A DNA stretch of 17,290 nucleotides from Anaerotignum sp. (GCA_020024255.1 JAHHTX010000039.1:1-17290), one strand, 5' to 3'; positions 7,943-15,916 are shown, counted from the stretch's first letter. The notes: a model not told the origin generated them from the letters alone. Numbers and translations are program-made.

Positions 7943-8581
7943 TTAAACGTCGGTTTCTCCTGCCAATATACGCAGTACTGTATGTGCTTGATGGGCAGCA
8001 CAAAGCATGACTCGTGGTGCAACCAATCCCATGCCGTCTGCCACATCACTTTTTCCATCTCCCGAAAGATAAAATCTCTTTGTGATTTTTTTGGTGACGA
8101 TAGTGTTGGCAGAACCCATGCCTGCCATGCCTGATGCAGCAACGATATATTTGTCCTGCATGGTTTCCAAGACACCGTTCACTAACATTCCCTTTGCTTC
8201 CGCATTGTCAAAGGCTTCGCAGATAATATCAGCCTCCTGCAAAAGTGTCCGGAAGTTGTCCTCGGTAATTTTTTCCTGATGGAGGACAAGAGAAATATAC
8301 GGAGCGATTTCTCGAATGTTTTCTGCCAAAGCCTTAGTTTTTTCCATGCCGATTTGAGATGCTTTGTACTGTTGTCTGTGGAGATTGGTGATATCCACAG
8401 TGTCAAAGTCGATGAGAATGAGCCTGCCTATACCTGCCCGTGCCAGTGCAAATGCCATATGAGAACCAAGTCCTCCAAGACCGCATAGGGCAACGGTGGC
8501 AGAAGAGAATTTATCCTGCAATTTTCTGCCATGTCGTTCATACAGTGCTTGTTCCATTTCCTCTTTAGTGGGAATACCCAA
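7943..8581 (-). CDS. thiF: ThiS adenylyltransferase ThiF (clostridial short type)
   Basis: Adenylates the C-terminal glycine of ThiS so that it can receive sulfur. It has 212 residues. The nucleotide loop GLGGLGS (34-40) and the DFDTVDITNLHRQQY segment (58-72, with the arginine at 69) are those of E1-like enzymes. It lacks the paired CxxC zinc motifs of Escherichia coli ThiF, as is usual for the clostridial 'family 2' ThiF. I chose the TTG at 8581: GGGAGG lies eight bases upstream, the start is one base after the thiS stop, and the sequence from there (GIPTKEEMEQALYERH) matches the usual beginning of the family. The open frame runs on to 8674, but that part lies inside thiS. Translation is probably coupled to thiS. 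Confidence 0.93.
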   Translation of the reverse strand: MGIPTKEEMEQALYERHGRKLQDKFSSATVALCGLGGLGSHMAFALARAGIGRLILIDFDTVDITNLHRQQYKASQIGMEKTKALAENIREIAPYISLVLHQEKITEDNFRTLLQEADIICEAFDNAEAKGMLVNGVLETMQDKYIVAASGMAGMGSANTIVTKKITKRFYLSGDGKSDVADGMGLVAPRVMLCAAHQAHTVLRILAGETDV

Positions 8582-8582
8582 A

Positions 8583-8777
8583 TCAGCCACCTCCCACAAA
8601 GCTGACCACTTCCAAAGCATCATCGTCCTGTAAAATGGTGGTATCATACTGTGCTTTTGGGATGATTTCCCCATTTTTTTCTATGGCGATGCGTTTGGTG
8701 TTGTAGTTTGTTCCAGCCAGATACTCTGCTACTGTTTTTCCTGCAATGTCCAATAACTCCCCATTGATTTTTACCAT
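8583..8777 (-). CDS. thiS: sulfur carrier protein ThiS
   Basis: A small ubiquitin-like protein of 64 residues that carries the thiazole sulfur as a C-terminal thiocarboxylate. It ends in VGGG, so the required Gly-Gly tail is present. The middle part (AIEKNGEIIPKAQYDTTILQ) is the conserved ThiS core. The ATG at 8777 has GGAGG seven bases upstream; the in-frame TTG at 8783 overlaps that site and is not used. It is the first gene of the thi operon, directly after the riboswitch terminator. Confidence 0.95.
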   Translation of the reverse strand: MVKINGELLDIAGKTVAEYLAGTNYNTKRIAIEKNGEIIPKAQYDTTILQDDDALEVVSFVGGG

Positions 8778-8799
8778 GTGCAACCCTCCTTTTTATGAC

Positions 8800-8840
8800 A
8801 ATAAAAACAGGAACCTACCTGATATGGGTAAATTCCTGTT
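8800..8840 (-). terminator. TPP riboswitch terminator
   Basis: Read on the minus strand, AACAGGAA (8840-8833) pairs with TTCCTGTT (8813-8806), and a T-rich run follows (8807-8800). The loop contains ACCCATATCAGGTAGGT, which could pair with aptamer sequence in the antiterminated form. It sits between aptamer and thiS, so TPP probably acts by premature termination. Confidence 0.75.
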
Positions 8841-8844
8841 ATAT

Positions 8845-8937
8845 GTCTTGCGTTTTCCTACGTTGGCATTATCCAAATCAGGTATAAGGGTCGAAGGTGC
8901 AACCTTCCTCTCAGCCTGTATACAAGCTCCCCTATAT
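8845..8937 (-). promoter_or_regulatory. TPP riboswitch (THI element)
   Basis: The minus strand shows the THI-box blocks in order: GGGGAGCT, GGCTGAGAGG, a small hairpin AAGGTTGCACCTT, GACCC, ACCTGATTTGGATAATGCC and AACGTAGGAAAACG. These are the standard aptamer landmarks. It lies 5' of thiS and is followed by an intrinsic terminator. High TPP is expected to shut off thiSFGH-tenI. Confidence 0.96.
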
Positions 8938-8940
8938 GTT

Positions 8941-8969
8941 TTTATAAAATTATGGTACTACAAATGCAA
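8941..8969 (-). promoter_or_regulatory. promoter of the thi operon
   Basis: On the minus strand, TTGCAT (8969-8964) and TATAAA (8946-8941) are 17 bp apart. The start at about 8934 falls right at the 5' edge of the TPP aptamer. A small palindrome (TGCAAA-TGT-TTTGCA, 8965-8979) overlaps the -35 box. No clear terminator is visible between ribH and this promoter, so some read-through from the rib operon is possible. Confidence 0.55.
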
Positions 8970-9093
8970 ATGTTTTGCAACTGTATTTACAAAAATATTC
9001 CTGTAATGATGATATTTGCTTTGAATATATTTTGTCGCGAATTGCTTAATTTGCTGTACATTTGACGATACATATTTTGGAAAAAAATTGTGT

Positions 9094-9555
9094 TTACAGC
9101 TTTTTGGCAAGGTCAACCATTTCGATGGCAGCACAGGCAACATCATATCCTTTGTTTCCTGCTTTTGTGCCGGCACGTTCAATAGCCTGCTCAATGGTAT
9201 CTGTGGTCAGTACACCAAAGAGTACGGGAAGTCCTTCTGCAAGGGCAATATGTGCAACGCCTTTGGATACTTCACTGCAAACGTAGTCATAATGAGAAGT
9301 TGCCCCACGAATGACAGCACCTAAACATAAAATGGCATCATATTTTCCGCTTTTTGCCATTTTGGAGGCGGCAGTGGGAATTTCAAAAGCACCGGGTACC
9401 CATGCAAGGGAAATGTCATCGCTGTCTACACCATGACGAACCAGAGCATCTTCAGCACCGCTTACGAGCTTGCTGACGATAAATTCATTAAATCTTGCGG
9501 CAACAATGCCGATTTTCATGCCTTTGCCGTTTAAATATCCTTCTAATACCTTCAT
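9094..9555 (-). CDS. ribH: 6,7-dimethyl-8-ribityllumazine synthase RibH
   Basis: Condenses the ribityl pyrimidine with dihydroxybutanone phosphate to give the lumazine that riboflavin synthase uses. It has 153 residues, the typical length. RFNEFIV (21-27), WVPGAFEIP (52-60) and GAVIRGATSHYDYV (79-92) are the family's active-site segments. H88 is the expected catalytic histidine. GGAGG lies ten bases before the ATG. It is the last gene of the riboflavin operon, 41 bases after ribBA. Confidence 0.97.
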   Translation of the reverse strand: MKVLEGYLNGKGMKIGIVAARFNEFIVSKLVSGAEDALVRHGVDSDDISLAWVPGAFEIPTAASKMAKSGKYDAILCLGAVIRGATSHYDYVCSEVSKGVAHIALAEGLPVLFGVLTTDTIEQAIERAGTKAGNKGYDVACAAIEMVDLAKKL

Positions 9556-9596
9556 TTTTGTATATCCTCCTTTAATTGATGTCCTTTTGTTTTTAA

Positions 9597-10814
9597 TCAG
9601 ATGGGGCAGGAGAAAATATGTCCCATTTTTTCCTGTTTAGTATGCAGATAGAATTTATCGTGTTCCTGTGGTGCGATTTCGATGGGAACACGTTCTGTAA
9701 TGGTTACACCAAAGCCATCTAATCCATATATCTTTGTGGGGTTGTTTGTTAAAAGCCGTAATTCTTTTGCACCCAAATCCTGCAAAATCTGTGCACCAAT
9801 CCAATATTCTCTAAGGTCTGGAGCAAAGCCAAGTTCCAGATTGGCTTCTACAGTATCCATGCCTTTTTCCTGCAATTCGTAGGCTTTCAGCTTGTTAATC
9901 AAGCCAATGCCACGTCCTTCCTGCCGCATATAAAGAAGAATCCCTCTGCCTTCTTTTTCAATCTGCATCATGGCGGAAGCAAGCTGCTGTCCGCAGTCGC
10001 AGCGGCAAGAGCCAAATACATCTCCTGTCAGGCATTCGGAATGGACACGGCACAGCAGGTTTTTGCCATCTCCGATTTCGCCTTTTACCAATGCCAAATG
10101 ATGTTCGCCGGTTAGGTCGTTGACATAACCATAAATGCGGAAATCTCCGAAAGATGTGGGCAATTTTGCATTTGCTTCACAACGAACGTGTTTGTCGTGA
10201 CGGCGGCAGTAGTCCTGCAAATCTTTAATGGTGATGATTTTCAATCCCCATTCTTTGGCATTTTCCAAAAGTTCTGTAGTACGCATCATGGTACCGTCTT
10301 CCCGCATGATTTCGCAGCAAAGTCCACATTCCGTCAGTCCTGCCAGACGGCAAAGGTCTACTGTTGCCTCTGTGTGCCCGTTTCTGTTCAGTACACCGCC
10401 TTCTCTGGCTACTAAAGGGAAAACGTGACCGGGGCGACGCATATCTTCGGGTTTTGTTGTGGGGTCTACGCATTTGCGACAGGTAAACCCTCTTTCTTCT
10501 GCGGAAATTCCTGTGGTGGTATCCACATGGTCAATGGAAACGGTGAAAGCAGTATGGTGGTTGTCTGTATTGACTTTTACCATCTGTTCCAGACCAAGGC
10601 GGTTTGCCACTTCCGCAGACATGGGGGTGCAGATCAGACCTTTTGCATATTTTGCCATGAAGTTGACATTTTCTGTTGTGGCAAATTCTGCGGCACAAAT
10701 CATGTCTCCTTCGTTTTCTCTGTCAGGGTCATCAATACAAAGAATGATGCGTCCTGCTTTTAAATCTTCCAGTGCTTCCTCAATGGTGTTAAATACTCTT
10801 TCTGTTTTATTCAT
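9597..10814 (-). CDS. ribBA: bifunctional 3,4-dihydroxy-2-butanone-4-phosphate synthase / GTP cyclohydrolase II RibBA
   Basis: Supplies both precursors of riboflavin. It has 405 residues. The N-terminal RibB half has the acidic metal loop DDPDRENEGD (28-37), RRPGHVFPL and the HTEATVDL segment. The C-terminal RibA half has the zinc cysteines in ECLTGDVFGSCRCDCG and the GTP-binding RQEGRGIGL. Both halves look complete. I chose the ATG at 10814 because GGAGG lies eight bases upstream; an in-frame ATG at 10832, overlapping the ribE stop, would add six residues and lacks a ribosome site. It lies 17 bases after ribE. Confidence 0.96.
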   Translation of the reverse strand: MNKTERVFNTIEEALEDLKAGRIILCIDDPDRENEGDMICAAEFATTENVNFMAKYAKGLICTPMSAEVANRLGLEQMVKVNTDNHHTAFTVSIDHVDTTTGISAEERGFTCRKCVDPTTKPEDMRRPGHVFPLVAREGGVLNRNGHTEATVDLCRLAGLTECGLCCEIMREDGTMMRTTELLENAKEWGLKIITIKDLQDYCRRHDKHVRCEANAKLPTSFGDFRIYGYVNDLTGEHHLALVKGEIGDGKNLLCRVHSECLTGDVFGSCRCDCGQQLASAMMQIEKEGRGILLYMRQEGRGIGLINKLKAYELQEKGMDTVEANLELGFAPDLREYWIGAQILQDLGAKELRLLTNNPTKIYGLDGFGVTITERVPIEIAPQEHDKFYLHTKQEKMGHIFSCPI

Positions 10815-10831
10815 GATCAGTTCCTCCTGCA

Positions 10832-11479
10832 TTAAAATCCGTTTTCCCGCAAAAATTCCATGGATAATGTGGACTTTTTGGGAGCGGGTTCTGTTTTTTG
10901 TAAAAATTTTTGTATATACTTTCCGATTACATCTGTTTCCAGATTAAGGATATAACCTATGGAGCGGGTCAAAAGTGCGGTATGACCGCCGGTATGGGGA
11001 ATGATGCCTACCCGAAAACTGTCCTTGCCTACATCTATAATGGTAAGACTTGTGCCATCTATGGCAATAGAGCCTTTTTCTACAATACCAGAGATAATTT
11101 CCGATGATGCACCAATGGTCAGTACCACAGCATCTCCTTCTTGTTTTTTGGAAAGGAGTGTGCCGGTACCGTCAATGTGTCCAGTCACGATATGCCCACC
11201 GAAACGTCCATCTGCGGACATGGCTCTCTCTAAGTGTACCTGTCCGCCTCGTTTCAGACTGCCCAGATTGGTTCGTCTTAGGCTTTCTGCCATGACAAAG
11301 GCGGTAAATCCATGAGGGTGTAATGTTGTTACCGTCAGGCAGACACCGTTTACGGCAATGCTGTCTCCAAGCTTTGTATGTTCCAGTACAGTTTTTGCAG
11401 CAATGACTAAATCACCGCCATCTTTTGTCAGGGAAACGGTATGTATGGTTCCCACCTCTTCAATAATGCCTGTAAACAA
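10832..11479 (-). CDS. ribE: riboflavin synthase, alpha chain RibE
   Basis: Dismutates two lumazines to riboflavin plus a pyrimidine that is recycled. It has 215 residues forming two homologous lumazine-binding barrels: residues 1-95, with FTGIIEEVG and GDSIAVNGVCLTV, and about 96-190, with GHIVTGHIDGTG and KGSIAIDGTSLTI. It starts with TTG, which is unusual, but the MFTGIIE start is nearly invariant in the family and AGGAGG lies nine bases upstream. A nearby ATG is out of frame. The last 25 residues are a basic tail after the second barrel. It is separated from ribD by 13 bases. Confidence 0.96.
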   Translation of the reverse strand: MFTGIIEEVGTIHTVSLTKDGGDLVIAAKTVLEHTKLGDSIAVNGVCLTVTTLHPHGFTAFVMAESLRRTNLGSLKRGGQVHLERAMSADGRFGGHIVTGHIDGTGTLLSKKQEGDAVVLTIGASSEIISGIVEKGSIAIDGTSLTIIDVGKDSFRVGIIPHTGGHTALLTRSIGYILNLETDVIGKYIQKFLQKTEPAPKKSTLSMEFLRENGF

Positions 11480-11492
11480 ATTTCCATTCCTC

Positions 11493-12575
11493 CTATCCGT
11501 TTTCTATGTTATAGACACAAAGAATATCGTTTACAAAGGTTTTTACCTCTTGCAAATGGAGGGTAGGAGAGCAATCGGGAGTAGAAAGTCCTTTTCCGCC
11601 TATGGGGGATTTTGCATTTGCTCCACCCAGAACCTTTGCACCTATGTATGTATATAGCCGTTGTACCAATCCTGCCTCCAAAAAGGCACCATTTAGTGTG
11701 CCGCCACCTTCCAAGAGAATACTTCCAATCTGCCGTTGCCCGAGTACATCTGTGAGCATATCCAAAGGTATGGTATTTCCTTGAAACTTCAATATTTCCA
11801 CACCGGCTTGCTCCAATGCTTTTTGTTTTTCCCTGTCGTTGGAACAGGTGGCAACCAGAAGAGGGACTTCTTTTGCTGTCTGCACCAAACGTGAGTTTAA
11901 AGGAATACGCAGCCTGCTGTCACAGATGATGCGAATGGGATTTCGTCCGCCTTCCAAACGGCAGGTAAGGAGGGGATCATCTGCAAGGACGGTACCAATG
12001 CCCACCAGAATGGCTTGATACCGATTTCTTAGTGTATGTACATGATGGCGGCTATCCTCGTTTGTAATCCATTGGGATTTTCCTGTGACTGATGCAATTT
12101 TTCCATCAGCAGTCATGGCATACTTCATGGCAACATAGGGCATTCCGGTAGAAATGTAGTGAAAAAAGGGAGCGTTTATTGCATCACATTCTTTTCGCAG
12201 GAAATCCTCCTCTACCAGTATGCCTGCTTTCCGCAGTATAGCGGCACCTTTTCCTGCTACTTTTGGATTGGGGTCACGAGAGCCGATGATGACCTTTTCA
12301 ATACCGGCTTCCAAAATGGCTTCTGTGCATGGGGGTGTTTTGCCGTAGTGACAGCAAGGCTCAAGGGTGACGTAAATTTCTGCTCCCTTGGGAGATTCCG
12401 TGCAGGCGGCGAGGGCGTTTCGTTCAGCATGAAGACCGCCGAAGTATTGATGATAGCCTTCTCCGATAATCTTTCCGTCTTTTACGACCACAGCACCCAC
12501 AAGTGGGTTTGGGTCTACTGCACCAATGCCCTTTTGTGCCAGTTGAATAGCACGGCGCATATATTCTTTTTCCAA
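11493..12575 (-). CDS. ribD: bifunctional diaminohydroxyphosphoribosylaminopyrimidine deaminase / 5-amino-6-(5-phosphoribosylamino)uracil reductase RibD
   Basis: Carries out the second and third steps after GTP opening. The N-terminal zinc deaminase has HAERNAL and the PCCHYGKTPPCTEA segment. The C-terminal NADPH-dependent reductase begins near PYVAMKYAMTADGKI and has ILVGIGTVLADDPLLTCR and ILLEGGGTLNGAFL. The start is uncertain. The TTG at 12575 gives 360 residues, has AAGGA about ten bases upstream and begins like known RibD proteins (EKEYMRRAIQLAQKG). A GTG at 12584 would add three residues but sits almost on the ribosome site. It is the first gene of the rib operon, after the FMN riboswitch terminator. 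Confidence 0.95.
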   Translation of the reverse strand: MEKEYMRRAIQLAQKGIGAVDPNPLVGAVVVKDGKIIGEGYHQYFGGLHAERNALAACTESPKGAEIYVTLEPCCHYGKTPPCTEAILEAGIEKVIIGSRDPNPKVAGKGAAILRKAGILVEEDFLRKECDAINAPFFHYISTGMPYVAMKYAMTADGKIASVTGKSQWITNEDSRHHVHTLRNRYQAILVGIGTVLADDPLLTCRLEGGRNPIRIICDSRLRIPLNSRLVQTAKEVPLLVATCSNDREKQKALEQAGVEILKFQGNTIPLDMLTDVLGQRQIGSILLEGGGTLNGAFLEAGLVQRLYTYIGAKVLGGANAKSPIGGKGLSTPDCSPTLHLQEVKTFVNDILCVYNIENG

Positions 12576-12597
12576 AGCCGTCACATCCTTTTTTCAC

Positions 12598-12639
12598 AAA
12601 AAAATAACCCTGAACCAACGGAAAACCGTTTATTCAGGG
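12598..12639 (-). terminator. FMN riboswitch terminator
   Basis: On the minus strand, CCCTGAA (12639-12633) pairs with TTCAGGG (12614-12608). An inner stem AACGG-TTTT-CCGTT is stacked on it. A T-run follows (A at 12598-12604 as written). It lies between the aptamer and ribD, as expected for control by premature termination. Confidence 0.85.
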
Positions 12640-12741
12640 CGTGTAAATATCAAAGTAAAGAAAACAAGAGATATTTTCTTATGCAGCAAAGAAAAACAAT
12701 CAGCAGTTTTTTGTCATTTCAAAAACAATCTGTTCTTTTTT

Positions 12742-12856
12742 GCCTATCTTCTTCCATCCAGACTATACTGTCGGTTTTGGAATTTCACCAAATCCTGCGC
12801 CGAAACGCTCGCGGACTTTACCGCCGATCGGGAATTGCACCCTGCCCTGAAGATAT
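12742..12856 (-). promoter_or_regulatory. FMN riboswitch (RFN element)
   Basis: The minus strand reads ATCTTCAGGGCAGGGTGCAA, then ATTCCCGATCGGCGGTA, AGTCCGCGAGCG, GGATTTGGTGAAATTCC and CCGACAGTATAGTCTGGATG, ending GAAGATAGGC. All conserved RFN blocks are present in order, and the closing stem TATCTTC/GAAGATA pairs the ends. It precedes ribD, so FMN should repress ribD-ribE-ribBA-ribH. Confidence 0.97.
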
Positions 12857-12878
12857 TGTCTATGTCGTTGTCATTTTT

Positions 12879-12907
12879 ATCATAGACTTTTGTGAAGAAA
12901 AAATCAA
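12879..12907 (-). promoter_or_regulatory. promoter of the rib operon
   Basis: On the minus strand, TTGATT (12907-12902) and TATGAT (12884-12879) are separated by exactly 17 bp. The start would be about 12872, some 16 bases before the FMN aptamer. The stretch 12908-13040 between this and the divergent promoter is AT-rich; I see no gene in it. Confidence 0.6.
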
Positions 12908-13040
12908 CCATCTAAATTGCAGGATTATGCAAGTATTTTTTCTTTCTTTTTGTAAATTATGTATAAAAGGCAGAAAAAAATAAAAATGGTTTAGTAAAAT
13001 TTTCCTGTTTTGGTGCTTGTTCAGAGGAAGGAAGATAGTC

Positions 13041-13069
13041 TTGCTTTTTGTAGGGAAGTATGATAGAAT
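13041..13069 (+). promoter_or_regulatory. promoter of the cation ATPase gene
   Basis: TTGCTT (13041-13046) and TAGAAT (13064-13069) are separated by 17 bp. The predicted start at about 13076 coincides with the first base of the riboswitch P1 stem (13077). Confidence 0.6.
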
Positions 13070-13076
13070 ACTCTCC

Positions 13077-13210
13077 AATAAAAGGGAGTAGCTTATATGG
13101 TATTGCCATATGCCGGTATTCGTCATCTCGGTTGGAAAACCCGGATACTGTCCAAAGTAGATATCCTGTCTAAACAAGGCAGCGTTCTCTTGAGAAGCAA
13201 GACTTTTATT
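13077..13210 (+). promoter_or_regulatory. yybP-ykoY manganese riboswitch
   Basis: It begins with GGGAGTAGC after an AT-rich strand and ends with GAAGCAAGACTTTTATT, the two most conserved blocks of the class. AATAAAAG (13077-13084) pairs perfectly with CTTTTATT (13203-13210) to close P1. In between are CCGGTATTCGTCATCTCGG and further paired arms. Members of this class bind Mn2+ and turn on exporters, and the next gene is a P-type cation ATPase. How it switches is not obvious. A weak hairpin with a T-run (AATGA-AGG-TCATT then TTTTATTT, about 13236-13256) could be a terminator. Exact inner helices were not folded. Confidence 0.85.
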
Positions 13211-13236
13211 GTACCAGATGAGAAAAAGGGGGTGCA

Positions 13237-13260
13237 ATGAAGGTCATTTTTTATTTATAG
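13237..13260 (+). CDS. possible seven-codon leader ORF after the Mn riboswitch
   Basis: An ATG with a G-run (13228-13232) just upstream encodes MKVIFYL and stops at TAG. It overlaps the weak hairpin at 13236-13256. It may be a chance reading frame, but its position between aptamer and ATPase, with a ribosome site, makes it worth recording. No homolog can be judged at this size. Confidence 0.15.
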   Translation: MKVIFYL

Positions 13261-13314
13261 CAAAAATTTTGAATAGGCATTACGGATAAGGCATTACAAG
13301 AGAGGAGATTGGTT

Positions 13315-15909
13315 ATGGAAAAACAATGGAAAATGTCGAAAGACGAAATCCTTTCTGCTTATGAAAGCACCATGAAGGGGCTTTGTGAAGCGGAAGTGAA
13401 AAAGAGATTGGAAACCTATGGATATAATAAATTACAGGAGCAGAAAAGGAAAGGTGTTTTGCGTGTTTTTGCAGAGCAGTTTGCTGACCTTTTGGTGGTG
13501 ATTTTGGTTATTGCTGCTGTGATTTCTGCCTTGACAGGCGGTTTGGAAGGCACAATGGTTATTATTGCGGTTTTGATTCTCAATGCCATTTTGGGAACGG
13601 TACAGCATTTTAAAGCACAGAAATCTTTGGATAGCCTGCGTGCCATGGCTGCACCCAATGCTCGTGTTATTCGTGGGGGAGAAAAGGTTGAAGTGCCTGC
13701 GGCGGAACTGGTTCCCGGTGATATACTTCTTTTGGAAGCAGGCGACGTGGCAGCAGCAGACGGACGTATATTGGAAAACTTTTCCTTGCAAGTAAGCGAA
13801 AGTGCTTTGACAGGGGAATCGGAAAATGTCAATAAATCTGATGTTGCCATTGATGAGGAAGAACTGCCTCTTGGTGACCGTCTGAACATGGTTTACAGTA
13901 GTTCCCTTGTTTCTTATGGGCGGGCAACGGTTCTTGTGACGGGAACAGGCATGCACACAGAAATCGGAAAAATTGCCGATATGATGGAATCCGCACAGGA
14001 AAAGGCAACGCCTCTTCAGCGGAGTCTGGACGATTTCTCCAAGAAATTATCAATAATTATTATCGTCATTTGTGCTGTGGTATTTGGCTTGGGTATGTGG
14101 AGAGGAATGTCCCTTGGAGATGCACTGATGTTTGCGGTGGCTCTGGCAGTTGCGGCAATTCCGGAAGCACTCAGTTCCATTGTCACCATTGGTCTTGCAA
14201 TCGGCACACAGAAAATGGCAAAAGAAAATGCCATCATCAAAAATTTGCGTGCAGTAGAAGGACTTGGGTGTGTGTCTGTGATTTGTTCCGATAAGACAGG
14301 GACATTGACCCAGAACCGTATGACTGTCCAGAAGGTATATGTCAATGGCAAGTATTGGGATGAAGAAAGAACAATCCAAAAAGAAGAAAACATTATGAAT
14401 TTGGCTGAGGAAAGTTCTCTTTGTAACGATGGTAGTTTAAATGGAGAAACAGCAGTGGGTGACCCCACAGAAACGGCACTTCTGTCTTTCTTCCGGACAA
14501 TCGGCGGAAATGAAAAGGAATCCAGAGAAAAATTTCCCCGTTTGCAGGAAATTCCTTTTGATTCCGACAGAAAACTCATGTCCACACTCCATGAACGAAA
14601 CGGACGTTTTGAAATGTTGGTAAAGGGTGCACCCGACGTGCTTTTGGCAAGGTGCAGCAGTATCTTATTGGACGGGGCAGAGATTTCCATAACAGAAGAA
14701 GTACGAAAAAATATTTTAGACCAGAATTATGGCTTTTCTTCCCAAGGTCTTCGTGTCCTTGCTTTTGCCAAAAAGATTTTGCATGAAAATCGTCCTTTGA
14801 CATTGGAAGATGAAAACGATTTGATTTTTATGGGGCTTATAGCCATGATGGACCCGCCAAGAGAAGAGTCGGCAGCAGCTGTTGCAGATTGTAAGAAGGC
14901 AGGTATCCGTCCTGTGATGATAACCGGTGACCATAAGATTACAGCTTCTGCCATTGCCAAAAAAATCGGTATTTTGGAAGATGGCTACCGTGCGGTAGAA
15001 GGTGCGGAACTGGAAAAAATGTCTGACGAACAGCTGAAAAAAGAAGTTGGGGAAATATCCGTCTATGCCCGTGTTTCTCCGGAACATAAAATCCGTATTG
15101 TTCGTGCATGGCAGGAAAATGGCCATGTAGCGGCAATGACAGGGGACGGCGTCAACGATGCCCCTGCATTGAAACAGGCAGACATCGGCATTGCTATGGG
15201 CATTACCGGAACAGAAGTTTCCAAAGATGCCGCATCAATGATATTGACTGATGACAACTTTGCAACCATTATCAAGTCTGTGGCAAATGGTAGAAATGTA
15301 TATACCAACATTAAGAACTCCATTCAGTTCCTGCTTTCGGGTAACCTTGCCGGAATATTGGTTGTGATGTTTACTTCCCTTTTGGGATTACCTCTGCCTT
15401 TTACGGCAGTACAGCTGTTGTTCATCAACCTTTTGACGGACAGTCTGCCTGCCCTTGCCATCAATATGGAAAAATCCACAGGTGACCTCTTGAAGCAGAA
15501 ACCAAGAGATCCCAAAGAAGGTATCCTGACGGCAGACTTTATGAAAACTTTAGTGCTACAGGGCGGACTGATTGCTGTTGTGACGGTTGCGGCTTTCTAT
15601 ACCGGTTTGCAGGTTAATGATGGTATGGCGTGTACAATGGCTTTTGCCACACTTTGTATGGCACGTTTGTTCCATGGGTTTAACTGCCGCAGCAGCCGTT
15701 CTGTATTCCGTATACCGTCAAACCCCTTCAGTGTAGGTGCATTTGTCATTGGTACAATATTGCTTCTGGTTGTGCTGTTCATTCCGGCACTCCATAGCTT
15801 GTTTAATATTGACGATGCCATTTTGGGTATGGATATTGCGAAGATAATCGGCTTTGCCTTTATTCCCACATTCCTGATACAGTTTGTACGGGTACTGCGG
15901 AAAAGATAA
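13315..15909 (+). CDS. P2-type cation-transporting ATPase, probable Mn2+/Ca2+ exporter
   Basis: A membrane ATPase of 864 residues that pumps a divalent cation. Motifs in order: TGES (166-169) in the actuator domain, PEAL in M4 (283-286), the phosphorylated aspartate in DKTGTLT (D326), KGAPD (437-441), and TGDGVNDAPALK (609-620). M6 has INLLTD, with N706 and D710 as likely ligands. In M5, NLAG stands where two-site calcium pumps have a glutamate (NVGE in SERCA). That suggests one ion site, as in PMR1-like Mn2+/Ca2+ pumps. The yybP-ykoY riboswitch upstream favours Mn2+ export. The ATG at 13315 has GAGGAG seven bases upstream. Automatic names may say calcium-translocating ATPase; ion choice is inferred. 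Confidence 0.93.
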   Translation: MEKQWKMSKDEILSAYESTMKGLCEAEVKKRLETYGYNKLQEQKRKGVLRVFAEQFADLLVVILVIAAVISALTGGLEGTMVIIAVLILNAILGTVQHFKAQKSLDSLRAMAAPNARVIRGGEKVEVPAAELVPGDILLLEAGDVAAADGRILENFSLQVSESALTGESENVNKSDVAIDEEELPLGDRLNMVYSSSLVSYGRATVLVTGTGMHTEIGKIADMMESAQEKATPLQRSLDDFSKKLSIIIIVICAVVFGLGMWRGMSLGDALMFAVALAVAAIPEALSSIVTIGLAIGTQKMAKENAIIKNLRAVEGLGCVSVICSDKTGTLTQNRMTVQKVYVNGKYWDEERTIQKEENIMNLAEESSLCNDGSLNGETAVGDPTETALLSFFRTIGGNEKESREKFPRLQEIPFDSDRKLMSTLHERNGRFEMLVKGAPDVLLARCSSILLDGAEISITEEVRKNILDQNYGFSSQGLRVLAFAKKILHENRPLTLEDENDLIFMGLIAMMDPPREESAAAVADCKKAGIRPVMITGDHKITASAIAKKIGILEDGYRAVEGAELEKMSDEQLKKEVGEISVYARVSPEHKIRIVRAWQENGHVAAMTGDGVNDAPALKQADIGIAMGITGTEVSKDAASMILTDDNFATIIKSVANGRNVYTNIKNSIQFLLSGNLAGILVVMFTSLLGLPLPFTAVQLLFINLLTDSLPALAINMEKSTGDLLKQKPRDPKEGILTADFMKTLVLQGGLIAVVTVAAFYTGLQVNDGMACTMAFATLCMARLFHGFNCRSSRSVFRIPSNPFSVGAFVIGTILLLVVLFIPALHSLFNIDDAILGMDIAKIIGFAFIPTFLIQFVRVLRKR

Positions 15910-15916
15910 CAAAAGC

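Noticed and set aside
8582..8674. N-terminal extension of thiF by 31 codons
   Set aside because: It overlaps thiS, and the family start and a GGGAGG site support the TTG at 8581.
12159..12983. A 274-codon open frame on the plus strand
   Set aside because: It crosses ribD, the riboswitch terminator and the conserved FMN aptamer on the opposite strand, and has no ribosome site or recognisable domain.
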